NCBI RefSeq assembly: GCF_023278565.1 | Contig: NC_064677.1 | Location: forward strand, 7,807,923 to 7,871,922 | Direction of reading: 5' to 3' | Origin: Colletotrichum lupini | Lineage: Eukaryota > Ascomycota > Sordariomycetes > Glomerellales > Glomerellaceae | Length of the DNA stretch: 64,000 nt | Shown here: positions 1 to 11,237 of the stretch, one piece after another | Layout of the letters: each line of letters begins with the position of its first letter | How positions within the stretch are numbered: position 1 is the first letter of the stretch | Program-made: the position numbers and the translations under genes | The notes under the pieces: generated by a model | Seen by the model: the letters and a program-made list of their open reading frames with translations, nothing else | Told to the model about the DNA's origin: nothing | Databases searched by the model: none

Positions 1-1708
1 CCTCTCCCTTCCTTGTTACACGCGCCTCAAAGAGTTGATGGGACTTTTGTGTGATGCTGACTTCAACAACTTCTCCCTCTTGCTCACTGTATGAATCGAG
101 CACCTTGAAGGCAAACTTGCGCTCGCTGAGGGTGCTGGCCTCGCCAAAGCCTAAGCTACCTCCATGGGGAGCAGCATGTGATAGTTGTGGGGATAACGAG
201 CTGAGGGCAGCCTGGACAAAGACTTCGTCATGGATTGGCCGCGGCTTGAAAAGCTCATCTCTCCACTTGTCGATGAACCCTGTCTCGACGTCGCCTTCTA
301 TGAAAGCTGGGGACCGGCAAAGACGTTTAAGGAACTCGATATTGGTGCTGAGACCGACGACTTCATACTCACGGAGAGCCAGTTCTAGCCTGCGAATAGC
401 TGTTTCTCTGTCCTTGCCGCGAACAATCAACTTGGCAATCATGCCATCGTAGGCTTCCGAGACAGTATCACCCTGGATAAAGCCGGCGTCGATGCGAATG
501 TCCTCGTTCGTCTTCGGCGTGGTGAGGTGAACCAACTTGCCTGAATCAGGCATGAAGCCCTTCTCCGGATTTTCGGCATAGATACGAGCCTCAATAGCTG
601 CACCGTGCTGCTTGATGTTCTCCACAATCTCCTCCTGTGTCATAGGTAGCTTCTCGCCAGCAGCGACGCGGAATTGCCATTCGACGAGATCGGTGCCGGT
701 GACCATTTCACTAACGGGATGCTCGACTTGCAATCGGGTGTTCATCTCCATGAAGTAAAAGTCGCCAGTGTCCTTGTCAAGAATGAACTCAACAGTGCCA
801 GCGCCAACGTAGTTGACGGCCAAAGCAGCTTTCCTAGCCTTCTCCCAAAGATCGAGACGAGTTTCTTCGTCCAAATCCGGCGCTGGAGACTCCTCAAGAA
901 TCTTCTGGTGTCGTCTTTGTACACTGCAGTCACGCTCCCCTAGAGCAACACAATTGCCCAGCTTATCCGCAAACACCTGCACCTCAACATGGCGAGGGCG
1001 CACAATGTACTTCTCCACCAACATGACCTCGCCACCCTCGCCAAAGGATGCGCGGGCTTCGGCGCGAGCACTACCAAGCTGGGCGGCAAACTCGTCCTCG
1101 GTCATAACGATGCGCATACCCTTTCCACCACCGCCCTTGACACTCTTGAGCAACACTGGGAACTTGATATTCTTTGCGTGTTCCAATAGTTGTGCCTCCC
1201 CCTGATCGGAACCATGGTACCCTGGAACACAGGGGACGCCGGCGTCGGTCATAATGATCTTGCTTCGTGCCTTGTCGCCCATATCGGTCATTGCCTGCGC
1301 CGGAGGTCCAACGAAGACGATGCCCTCCTTTTCGCATCTCTCGGCAAATCGAGAGTTCTCAGACAGGAAGCCATAGCCGGGATGAAGGGCTTGTATGCCG
1401 TGCTTCTTGGCTAGGGAGATGATGCGTTCGCCGTCTAGGTACGCTCTTGCGTCGCCCAGGTTCAAGGAATGCGGGGAGCACGCGGCATGCTGGCTGTTGC
1501 TGTCGGGGTCTGTATAGATAGTCGTCGTCTTGATTCCTAGCCTGTCCGCAGTCTTGTGGATTCGCAGAGCAATCTCGCCACGGTTTGCGATAAGGAGAGA
1601 GGTAATGGGTGTAATTTGGCTCGAAGCCGGCACCGTCTGGCCAGCGGCAGTGGAGAGGAGCCGAGGGAGGGGTCGGACGAGCCGGTGCTTCGCTTTCATG
1701 GAACGCAT
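1..1708 (-). CDS. 3-methylcrotonyl-CoA carboxylase alpha (biotin) subunit, mitochondrial, partial
   Basis: One uninterrupted frame of 569 codons runs from the ATG at 1708 off the left edge, with no intron seen. Residues 1-30 are basic and Ser/Thr-rich, like a mitochondrial presequence. The biotin carboxylase N-domain starts at LLIANRGEIALRI (about 38-50). The ATP-grasp glycine loop KGGGGKGM is at about 191-198, and the catalytic/biotin-binding stretch EMNTRLQVEHPV at about 321-332. The biotin carboxylase C-domain follows to about 480. Family members are about 700 residues, so the C-terminal biotinyl domain with its Met-Lys-Met lysine lies outside the window. The enzyme carboxylates 3-methylcrotonyl-CoA in leucine breakdown. 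Acetyl-CoA and pyruvate carboxylases share this domain but are much larger proteins, and fungi generally use the methylcitrate cycle instead of propionyl-CoA carboxylase, so the MCC assignment is favoured. It is transcribed away from the gene at 2222. Confidence 0.88.
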   Translation of the reverse strand, partial: MRSMKAKHRLVRPLPRLLSTAAGQTVPASSQITPITSLLIANRGEIALRIHKTADRLGIKTTTIYTDPDSNSQHAACSPHSLNLGDARAYLDGERIISLAKKHGIQALHPGYGFLSENSRFAERCEKEGIVFVGPPAQAMTDMGDKARSKIIMTDAGVPCVPGYHGSDQGEAQLLEHAKNIKFPVLLKSVKGGGGKGMRIVMTEDEFAAQLGSARAEARASFGEGGEVMLVEKYIVRPRHVEVQVFADKLGNCVALGERDCSVQRRHQKILEESPAPDLDEETRLDLWEKARKAALAVNYVGAGTVEFILDKDTGDFYFMEMNTRLQVEHPVSEMVTGTDLVEWQFRVAAGEKLPMTQEEIVENIKQHGAAIEARIYAENPEKGFMPDSGKLVHLTTPKTNEDIRIDAGFIQGDTVSEAYDGMIAKLIVRGKDRETAIRRLELALREYEVVGLSTNIEFLKRLCRSPAFIEGDVETGFIDKWRDELFKPRPIHDEVFVQAALSSLSPQLSHAAPHGGSLGFGEASTLSERKFAFKVLDSYSEQEGEVVEVSITQKSHQLFEARVTRKGE

Positions 1709-2221
1709 GATGGATGACTGAAGCTTTGTGACGTGGATTTCAAGCTTGGGGTATCAATTGAATGTTCATGGAAAGGAGGAGAAGAACGCGAAGTTGATGG
1801 CAGAGGAGGAAAGCGCAGAGCTCATTGCGAATGCCCCAGGTAACCCGAGGTCTCAAAGCAGCTTCGGCTTGTTGCGCTCGATCATCTTGGAACAAGCGGT
1901 GCCGACAATAGCCGTGGGTGCTGAAAGCCGCTGAAAGGCGACCCCGGATTTCAGGCGGGACGTGCTCAGGTCCGGTAGGTAAGCTGCCCCCAAGCTGCCT
2001 TAGGTAAGGCGACTGCTGATAAGATTAGCATGCAAGTTCCTCGACGTCATTCCGCGAGAGCATGGAAGGTCCAATAGCTCTGCCCCGCATTAGTCAGCGT
2101 GGGCTGGGACCTTGCGCCCATCTTTCCTCTCCAGCCCGGTCGATCCAGACAGGGCTCCTTCGAAGGAAGCTCACGATACGTTACCCAACCTACACACACT
2201 GTCAAGAACAGCTTCATCAAT

Positions 2222-3075
2222 ATGGATCAACAAGTCCCTCTCAACTACGAAGCTTCGGCTGGCGAAACCAATAAGCAAGTCACGGCAACTCTTCCTCAAG
2301 AAGTCGTACAATGCTTGGAGAATGCTCGATTCGTAAGCTCTTAGTTCTTCTGCCCACCTCATTCAAGCCTTGCGATGACTCTTCACCACAACACCAATGT
2401 AGAAATGTAGCTGACGAGACTGCCGCATCGATAGCTTCACCTAGCAACATGTACCGAAAACACGCCGAACGTCTCTCTCATGAACTACACCTATCTGCCA
2501 TCCTCGAACCACTCGGCCGGTCCCGTTATTGTCATGACCACGAACCCCGCCTCGAGAAAAACACAGAACCTTCTTTCGAATCCCAACGTTTCTCTATTGG
2601 TACATGACTGTATGTTGTAGCTCTATTGTGGTAGCGTGTTCGTCAAGATTGCTGACGGCTTCGTTCAGGGTCTTCCCATCGGCCGCCGACGTCTGGCCGA
2701 CGGCCTTCAGGCGGCAGCCCCGGCCCAGAGCACCGCTCCAGCCTTGCATCCCTCCTATTGAATCTCAACACCGCGGCGGTCTCTAGTATTAGTGCTACAA
2801 TCAATGGCACTGCCAGACTGGTTGATAATGGTTCGGAAGAGGAGAAGTTCTACCGCGAGGCGCACCTGGAAAACAACACATTTGACGAAGGCCAGAGCTT
2901 CAACCCAAGTGTGCAGGCCGAGGATGGTGGCAGGGGATGCTTTGTCGCCGGTGAGGAAGTACGAGTCATCGTGGTCAAGATCAAGGACGTGAGAATCAGT
3001 GATTGGAAGGGTGCAGTGAGGGATTACGTGCTGACAGAGGAGACCGCTGCTCCCCAGCTCAATGGTGTACGGTAG
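2222..3075 (+). CDS. pyridoxamine 5'-phosphate oxidase-like FMN-binding protein
   Basis: Three exons: 2222-2332, 2435-2609 and 2669-3075, giving 230 residues. Splice sites are GTAAGC/GATAG and GTATGT/TTCAG. The joined frame reads LHLATCTENTPNVSLMNYTY just after the first junction and HDWSSHRPPT across the second, both typical of the fungal PNPOx-like split-barrel family. The central part gives a Leu-rich helix (LLLNLNTAAVSSISATINGT) and a glutamate-rich EEEKFYREAHLE segment. Near the C-terminus is VRVIVVKIKDVRISDWKG. The family binds FMN; some members act on pyridoxine or pyridoxamine phosphate, but many fungal paralogues are uncharacterised, so the substrate is not assigned. The gene diverges from the carboxylase gene with 513 bp between start codons. 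At first the third exon looks frameshifted, but the splice phase restores it, so the gene appears intact. Confidence 0.8.
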
Positions 3076-4478
3076 GATAATCTGGAATTCAAGTAACAAT
3101 ACCATTGATATCTAGGCCACTTATCAAAGACTTGACGACCTCATGTGAGACAATGCTGGCGGGCGAATCTGGGATGAAGCCTTCAAGAGGCCTCCATTAT
3201 CAAAATCTTGACGCTCATGTGCTTGCTTCAAGACTTTTACGCGGTTATTGCTATGCCTCGTAAATCCACATGCTATGTGACTGGCTGCGAAGGAGACAAG
3301 GATCCCAAAAGAAGCATCCATGATGATGCCCAATGGGCGGGCAGTGATCACCATTTAGACTCGAGTTAGACTCATGTATTGACATGAGGCTTACACAGTA
3401 CACTGGGTAGAAGTGGGCTGGGCACGATTCGACGCCCCAACCGGTAAGTTATATTCCTGGCCATTAAGCATCTTTTAGTGTAGGATTCTAGTATTTGGAG
3501 TCCTTCTGAGAGGCCGGCATGGGGCATCTCAAGGCTACTCGTCAGTTCATAGCAGCGATGAGAGTTTGCGCAGCGTGGTGCATGATCGTCGAAATACTAC
3601 ATTTACGTTAGTATTAGTAGTGTGGCAGCTGGTTGACGCATCATTTGATGATACCACAACAGCAAGAACTCTACTGGATAACGCAAAGCACTTCCTCAGG
3701 CGTCTGGGCAGAAAAGACAAGGTTGCAATAGAGAAAGAAATAGGCAGCGTTGGGCATCGGGTGAACTGAGGGGGTCTAGGCACGTTGAACCACCAACCTT
3801 GCAGCGCGTAGGCTAGCTGCAGCGGCAGGCAGAGTGAAACATTCAGGGATCATGGCCTCTCGGGAGTTTCTGTAGCGGGTTTGAAAGCTCGGCACATTTT
3901 GTTTTGAGCCAAGTGGGATCTCTTTAAGCATAGCGTGCGCCGGTGTGCCAGTCAGGACCAGGTTTAGGGGCGACACGGATAAAGGGCGAAATGGAGGCTG
4001 ATCGGAAGTTTTGGGAGGGTTGCAGAGGTTTAGAGTGCATATTTAGACTCGACCAGAGCCACCGCCGGTTGGCACCGAGGAAAGCCCGAGGGTTTTTGAC
4101 TCGGGTCCGCAGAGTCCGATTAAGGGATCACATCGGCAGATAACCGACCGACCGACCGCGGGGTTAGTCAAATCCCGCGGGGTGTGGTAGTTCATGCCAG
4201 CATCGAAGTGTGTGAATGGAAGAGTGCTAGAGGACTAGGAGTGGGATGCTTCAAACATTTTGGCGGTAAGTCAATGCACATAAATCCAAGTGACCTGAGT
4301 TCATTACAGTAGGTAAGTATTCTCTATGGGTATAAACCAGCCCATTCTTCTATACAGAGTAGATAGAATCGATCAGGTCAAGCCCGATCACAAAGGCTTC
4401 CTCGCCGTGACAAATGATCTATATAGTAAGAGTCAGTCAGCTGTTTCCCAGTGAAATCACATTCGTATCCCGAGAAAC
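3076..4478. other. intergenic, no gene recognised
   Basis: About 1.4 kb between the converging PNPOx-like and methyltransferase genes. Only short unrelated ORFs are present. A short GACC/GACCG run lies near 4144-4158. Nothing else can be supported. Confidence 0.5.
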
Positions 4479-5634
4479 CTACACTTTGCCATACGCCTCG
4501 TTTGCGGTATCGCGCGACTCCTTGTGGACTCTCTTCAGGAGACTCCGGGTATCGTTCTCATCCCAACCACCCCTGCCAAAGACTGCCAACGAGTAATTCT
4601 CCAAGCCTGATGTGGTGGCATGTTAGTTGAGGAAACTTGAACTTGTTAAGAGTACGGACTCTGAACATACCATATTCCAGCATCTGAGCAAATTGTGCTC
4701 CTTTTCTGACCATCTTTTCATCATGTCCCACAGCCTGTATGGGAACCAGATCCGACCAACGCGCCACCTTCTCAAAACCAACTTCAGAAAACATGGCGGG
4801 AATCTTTGGCGTCGGGTCAAAGTCCACGCCTGCAATCTTGGCCATTTCCGAGAACCGCACCTCGAACTCGCGGCATGCCGTCATCCCGCCGTGATTCTCC
4901 TCTTCAGCCGTGGACGCAATGGGCTCGTCTCCGCTGCTGTCAATGAGGTCGAAGTACCTCGTCCTCACTTCGGCGAACTCAATCTGTCCACCGGGCTTGA
5001 GATGTTCGTACGCTTGCCGGAAAAGCGCCTTCCAGTCCGAGACGCCCCCGCCGACGAGGTTCCTCATGTGCACAAAGTCCAAGCTGTCCTTCTCACGAGC
5101 CCAGTCATGGTTTGCATCTTCTACTTCAAAGGCGACGTTGGCCGGTACAGTCGTGGGTAAGAGCGCGGCGGAGATGTCGATTCCCATGATCTTGGCCAGA
5201 GGGTACTGCTCGCCCATCTCAACGGCCCAATTGCCGGTCCCAGAACCAATGTCAAGAATGTTGAGAGGTCTGTCCTTGGGGAGTTTCGCCGCCGTCAGAC
5301 CACCTTCTAGACATAGCTTGAATAGTTGATGCTGAATTTCTAGACGGGCTCGCTCGGATTCGTCATTCGGCATTAGTAGTACACCGGAACCGTGGTATGT
5401 GTGACCATAAGCCCGGATGGGCGGGAGCTCGTCAACAGAGACGGAGCTGAAATCAGACCCGGCATCTGAGTCGTCTTCGTCGCTGTCGTGGGCATCTTGG
5501 GTATTATCTGTTCGAGATGGCCTCCGCCGTTCTTTGTGGTCCGTCCGGTTTCTTGTGGCACCGGCACCTTCGCCCCTGCGTCGATGGCCATCGCCGATGC
5601 CGGGGTCGCCAACAGCGTCAACGTCCTCACCCAT
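4479..5634 (-). CDS. LaeA-like SAM-dependent methyltransferase
   Basis: Two exons: 5634-4671 and 4606-4479, intron 64 bp (GTATGT...CATCAG), 363 residues. The open frame extends upstream to a TTG, but the first ATG is at 5634 and an in-frame stop lies further upstream, so 5634 is chosen. The N-terminal 65 residues are charged and Asp/Ser-rich. The SAM-binding motif I, ILDIGSGTGNWAVE, is at about 126-139, followed by IMGIDISA and the post-I acidic strand. FVHMRNLVGGGVSDW and LKPGGQIEFAEV follow. Splicing replaces a premature end with LENYSLAVFGRGGW, the usual C-terminus of the fungal LaeA-like/TAM family. Some relatives regulate secondary metabolism or development, but most have unknown substrates. 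It is a distant paralogue of the gene at 55685. Confidence 0.82.
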
Positions 5635-7279
5635 TTCGCCGAGCTTTAGAAAAGACTCCGCCAAAAAGCCGTCACCAGGATTTTCTCTCAATTCTAGCTG
5701 GCGCCAATGTCGTATCTTTATCGCGTCTCTACGTTTGCAAAGAAACTTTAGTGTTCCGTCACTCTCTTAGAGCGACTCACTACACGGATGTTGTCTTCGC
5801 TCGCCAGATTTCCCAAATGGGGACTCAATCGTGGGCCCGGCCGGCTCGGGTGTAATATGGCCACACGTGGGATGGCTAATCAAATTTCCCCAAAGGAGAA
5901 TAGGAGGGAACGCAAGAGATGATAGATGAAATACCCAGGCCAATATCAGCGCGGGGAAGGTGGGTTACGCACAGAGTATCAATATGGATACATGAAGTGG
6001 TTTTTCCTGTCGAGGGTTGGCGGATGTCTTTGTATTCACCCTCTTGACAACCGGTGAGGTAGTCGATGAAGGATACTAGGAAACGAAAGACAAGGGGAGC
6101 CCGTTGGCTTCTTGAATGTTGACAAAGGATGATGGCAGAACAAAGGGGACGAGGACTACGCAATGCACAAGGCCAGACGGGAAAGGCTAATTTGAAAGGG
6201 GGGAGGGAGGACCTCATGAGGGAAATGGTCATTTACCGCGGGATACTTCAGAGCTTGACTTGGACGGGATTCGATGGATGGAACCTCCACCTGTAGTGCA
6301 TCATTATTCTCTTTCTCACTCTCTGTCCTCCCCTTGCTCCTCTGCCAGGACCTAACGCCATCGAATCACGCTTGGCTTCTGATCGGAGCACTTGTCCGCA
6401 AGGAGCCACTGGCTAGAGAGGAGACAGCATGGGAAGTGCGGGAGGCGGTCGACGGCGGGCCATGGAGCATGGGATAGCATGTGCCGCCCAGGAATTGGTG
6501 AAATCCATGGAGAATTTGAAAACGTGAGAGAGGAAAAAAACATGAAAAAATTCAAGCCGTTGAAAAATCCCCTCCCTCTCCCCCCGACGAAAGATGTGCA
6601 TGCATGCATGCATACAGAGAGGGACCAAGAAAACAACGGGGCGGCTGGGCTGTGGCTGGCAAGTTGCATTTACTCTTTGCGGCAAGCCATCTCAACTTCT
6701 CAAATCGTAACCTGCCCTACCCTGTGCTTGTCCACACGGGCAGGGCCTGAGCTTGCCTGCAGTTGTACGGATAGTAGTGCTAGGATCAGAGAATGAGACA
6801 GGGTACTCATGGCACTCAAGCTTGAAGCACGGGTATGATTTTCAGGGCAACACTTGTGAAAAACACTTGCCAAAGAGAAACGCAAATCGAGTCAAATCCC
6901 GGTACACTCTCCCTACATTACAAACTGGGCTTACGCCAGCAATGTCTCTTTAGGGTATCTAAAACTTCATCTTCTCTCGAGCTCCCGTATCATACGCGCA
7001 AGGGCGTCAGTTTGGCGACTCAGTATCCTTATCCGCGCAAGGGATCTTGAGTCGGATACTCAACTTGTGCGTGAGGTAATTCCCACCTCACCTGTCTTTC
7101 TTGTTCTTTTATTCTGCAGAAGGAATTCTAAAAGCCTCTCTGCCATTTCACGCCGTCCGGTATACCAGGATGCGGCACGCCTCCGAACTACCTTGTTCGC
7201 ATGTCCCAGGGTCAACCGGAGCCAAGCTAAACCCGGCATTCTCTTCACGACCTCGGTCACTGATGTCTTGCCTTGCGAG
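5635..7279. other. intergenic, no gene recognised
   Basis: About 1.6 kb of ordinary base composition upstream of the methyltransferase and left of the first transposon. It contains a short TGCA run near 6597-6612 and an A-rich stretch near 6530-6550. The ORFs present are short and overlapping, without family resemblance. Confidence 0.5.
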
Positions 7280-7287
7280 TACCTTAA

Positions 7288-7347
7288 GGGCGATGATATT
7301 CTGCCACCAGCTGCCGCTATTCTGCCACCAAGTGTGGCTACGGCCGC
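7288..7347 (+). repeat. left terminal inverted repeat of the 3.9 kb element
   Basis: The 60-bp arm contains two internal copies of ATTCTGCCACCA. Its partner is 11170-11229 on the opposite strand. The 8 bases just outside (TACCTTAA) recur just outside the partner. Confidence 0.85.
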
Positions 7348-7753
7348 CACACGACCGCCGGTCTCGGGCACATACGTAAGCTAGGCTCTGCGTAGTTAGT
7401 ATTCAAATAGGTTAGGCTAATCAGAGGCCGTCAGTTAACTTATAATCAATTAAATTATTTTAACAAAAAGTACGGCAATCGACGAATTAGCCCAATTAAC
7501 TACTTAATTAACTACTTAATTAACTACCCAATTAACTACCTAATTAACTACCTAATTAACTATTAATTACTTCGTATAGCCCATAGCCCGTAATTTAGTA
7601 ACTTCCTCTACTTTAGCCTCGTCCTCTACTTTAGCTTCGTACTCATTAGTAAGTCTATTTATCTTGCCTTCTATCGTAAGATTAATATCGTAAGTACAAT
7701 CCTCGTCGGCTAGATCCTATAGTACGTCTAACTACGTAAGATTACTAGTTAAT

Positions 7754-9560
7754 GTTACGAGGGTAACTTTGTTTACCTTATTATTCGCCTTATTATCAAT
7801 ATTACGTAAGCAAACTACATACCATATTAGTCTACGACTTCTGTAGATTATTATAAGTATTGATTATGTAAGCAATACTGCTTATATAAGCTTACGTGAG
7901 CAATGGAAAGTACTGGAAGGTAACTGAATAATCTAGAATTTACTCGAGGCGGAATTACGTACTACGATTACGCATTCACTTACGTATACGCTTATTAATT
8001 ATATTATAATTAATAAGCAATGGAATATTCTAGTAGGAGGTTTTTATGCCTATATATAGGCGTGTATTTGCCTACCTAGACCTTTCGTTAAGCAAGTAAC
8101 TTCTCATATAGTAATTCAACTATATTACTCTCTTTACTACAAAAACCTCTTTTATATACGCTTATTTCCCCTATATTCATATATTCTTGCTTCTATATGA
8201 ATATTCACTTTTTATATTCTTTATAAGAATATCCCGTATTACCTCGTTAAAGCTATACGTACTAGAGTTAATTAGGATCGTAACTTTATAAGCGTTAGTA
8301 GCCGAGGAGCCCCTGTAAGATTAATTATATTACCGTTAACTACGTTAATTACCTCGTTAGTAATAGCTTATTAATACCCCCGCTATATCTCTATACTAGG
8401 CTCGTACGTATTAAAATTACGTATAATCTCGAGGCCTCGTTAAGTAGAAGTAGCTTTACCTAGTACTAGAGGTATTATTAATAGTAGTAGCGCTAATATA
8501 AGTACTATTTCTACGCGTTTAGTAGCTTCCTCGTACTTAAATATAGAGGGCTCTCGTTTAGAAGAGGTACTTAGATCGACCGCTAGCTTTTTTAATTTAA
8601 GCGCCTTAGTACCTATTATAATTACTATAATGCTTATTATAAAGCCCTATAAGCGACCCTTACCTCGGACTTATAGAGGATCGAGTAGGGGGGTAGAGGT
8701 ATTATTATTAGTAATAATCTCTAAGCGTCGCTAGAACTAGTACGGGTAAATCTTTTTTAGTAATATTAGGGTACCGTCCTTAGTATATTATTAAAGGACG
8801 TAGTAGTAAGGTAGCCTATAAGTAGTTCGAATTAAGTAGGGTGCGCACTTTCCTAACGGCTTTTTATATAAACCTGAATTTAGTTATTTACTTAGCGTAC
8901 GGAGTTCTTACAAGAGGCGCCTAAGGGTATCGTAATATATATACGTACGGACCTTTTTTTAAAGTAATCCCGTAATAGCGCTTAATACTTTAGCCTAGCG
9001 ACGGGTCCGGTAAGCGCTAATTATAGCCGCTTAACTTACTTAAAAAATCTAGCACGTATAGCTTTAACGAGGTAATGCGGGATATTCTTATAAAGAATAT
9101 AAAAAGTGAATATTTATATAGAAGCAAGAATATATGAATATAGGGGATATAAGCGTATATAAAAGAGGTTTTTATAATAAAGAGAGTAATATAGTTAAAT
9201 TACTATATGAGACGTTGCTTACTTAACGAAAGGTCTAGGTAGGCAAATACACGCCTATATATAGGTATAAAAACCTCCTACTAGAATATTCCATTGCTTA
9301 TTAATTATAATATAATTAATAAGCGTATACGTAAGTGAATGCGTAATCGTAGTACGTAATTCCGCCTCGAGTAAATTCCAGATTATTCAGTTACCTTCCA
9401 GTACTTTCCATTGCTCACGTAAGCTTATATAAGCAGTATTGCTTACATAATCAATACCTATAATAATCTATAGGAATCGTAGATTAATATAGTATATAGT
9501 TTGCTTACGTAATATTGATAATAAGGCGAATAATAAGGTAAACAAAGTTACCTTCGTAAC
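7754..9560. repeat. long inverted repeat (arms about 507 bp, spacer about 793 bp) nested in the transposon
   Basis: 7754-8260 is matched in inverted orientation by 9054-9560. Examples are GTTACGAGGGTAACTTTG at the left edge against the complement of the right edge, and GCAATGGAAAGTACTGGAAG near 7901 against its complement near 9400. Mismatches that can be seen are mostly C/T or G/A. The arms keep some TpG and CpA, so they are less mutated than the spacer 8261-9053. This could be a foldback element, a DNA transposon with very long inverted ends, or two solo LTRs in opposite orientation. A clear target duplication was not found. Confidence 0.8.
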
Positions 9561-11073
9561 AAAAAATAACTAATTTATTAAATACGGCTTTAAGGTCGCC
9601 CGTATAATAATAGATTCGTATTTTAATACTCGCGTATAAGGATTCGATAATTAACATAGTTACGTAACTAAAGTACTTAATTTAGTTAACCTAAGTAAGT
9701 ACGATTTTTTCGTACTACGGCTTAAGCTAGGTATTAATAGCATAATTAACTACTACTATAGGGTACTTAATAGTTTTAAATTCGAATAATTAGTCGCGGT
9801 ATATAGTTATTAATTCGCTACGGAAGAGATTACCCTAATCCGTAAGGAATTACCAAAAGCGAGGGTTATATATAACGACGCTAGCCTCGTCCCTTATAGC
9901 CGGGCCGAAGTAACGCCGGGTCTTAGCTAGTACGTTAAGGTTAACGTATTAATAATAAAGTACGTGCGGTACTATTTTAAATTAGGTATTATTATTAAGG
10001 GCGTTAAGTAGAGTAATCTCGCGATCCGTATACGTAACTTATAAAAAGGGAATTTCGTAAGCCCAGAGTAATACTAATAGCTAGTCGATAGCCTAACGGT
10101 AATTAGCTTCTTTTTTATTAAATAAAAAATAGCTCGTAACTTAAAAGGCATAACTATCGTTCGTAGCTCTATAAATATTAAATAGCGGCATATTAAATCG
10201 ATTAGTTTTATATATAGAATTTATTAATAAAATATTTAGATATTATTAAAGTAGGGAAATCGCGGTAGTAAGTACGATAAATAAGCTCGTAATATAGCCT
10301 ATATCGTCGCGTTAAAAGCGGTACTAGTACTTCGTAAAATTATATAATTAGTTAAATAACTACTCGATAGGGGATCTACTACTTAATTCGTTACGGCGGT
10401 AGGTAGCTAGTATATTAAGTATATCGTAGTTAATAATACCGCTATAATCGCTACTTTCTAATCGGAGGCTCGAAAGGATTTAGATAGGTCGAATACCCTT
10501 ATTCTATTAATTAACGATTTAGTCCTTCTTATTGCGTAGTAGCGCGTAGCGGTAATATATAAAAGCGTTAGTATTACTAAATAAGTAGTTATAGTAGTTA
10601 TAAAAAGCGCTAATAATAGGATAGAAGAGCTAGTCGTTATTTAAAAAGTTAATAGCGATCTACTAGTAGTAGTTTATAAACGAGGTTAAGGATCTGCGAC
10701 GCTTATTTAAATAAATTAACTTTACGAGGCGTTATTACTTTCGATCGTAACGCGGGCTATAAATATAGTAATAAGTAATAATAATTAGCGCCCTAGTAGA
10801 GGGTTTATATTAAATAATTTAGGCTATAAAGCTAGCTTTATAAATAGCCTCGTTAAGTACTACTCTAGCCTTAAGTAGGCTAAAGAAGCGCTAGCTATAA
10901 AATAGGTAGTTATATTCTACGTAACTATAATCGTTATAATTAATAATATATTAGTAAATAAAGGGATCGTTAACTTTGCGATTATTCTCTTTTTATAGTA
11001 TATTAACGTTAAGAATAGCTTTAATTAGTAGTAGCGGTAGCGGTAGCGACGGTAAGGTCGACGAAGTAGTAGT

Positions 11074-11137
11074 TATAGGTAGGTAGGTAGGTAGGTAGGT
11101 AAGTGGGTAGGTAAGTGGGTAGGTAAGTGGGTGGGTA
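11074..11137 (+). repeat. tetranucleotide microsatellite (TAGG/TGGG)n
   Basis: Successive TAGG units pass into TAAGTGGG repeats just inside the right end of the transposon, at the border between RIP-mutated and normal sequence. Confidence 0.9.
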
Positions 11138-11169
11138 TGGGTAGCTGGGCTCCGTGGTCGGAGGCAGGA

Positions 11170-11229
11170 GCGGCCGCAGCCATACTTGGTGGCGGGATAT
11201 CGGCAGGTGCTGGCAGAATATCATCGCCC
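11170..11229 (-). repeat. right terminal inverted repeat of the 3.9 kb element
   Basis: Inverted partner of 7288-7347, ending in GAATATCATCGCCC and followed directly by the duplicated target TACCTTAA. Confidence 0.85.
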
Positions 11230-11237
11230 TACCTTAA

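Larger units (their letters stand above)
7288..11229. mobile_element. RIP-degraded DNA transposon, hAT-like by target duplication
   Basis: A 3942-bp element bounded by 60-bp terminal inverted repeats at 7288-7347 and 11170-11229, which start GGGCGATGATATTCTGCCA on both inward strands and differ at about 8 positions. The flanks are a perfect 8-bp direct repeat TACCTTAA at 7280-7287 and 11230-11237. An 8-bp duplication is characteristic of hAT (and P) transposases, although the first bases of the TIR are not the common CA-G start of hAT. From about 7430 to 11050 the sequence is AT-rich, nearly devoid of TpG/CpA and full of stops, so no transposase can be read. The outer 100-150 bp keep normal composition. 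A long inverted repeat is nested inside. Confidence 0.75.

Noticed and set aside
2610..2700. Apparent frameshift in the PNPOx-like gene
   Set aside because: With the acceptor after TTCAG at 2668 the junction codon is T|GG and the frame continues as WSSHRPPT, so no error is needed.
5635..5691. Upstream TTG start for the first methyltransferase
   Set aside because: TTG initiation is not expected in a fungal nuclear gene, and the ATG at 5634 precedes all conserved sequence.
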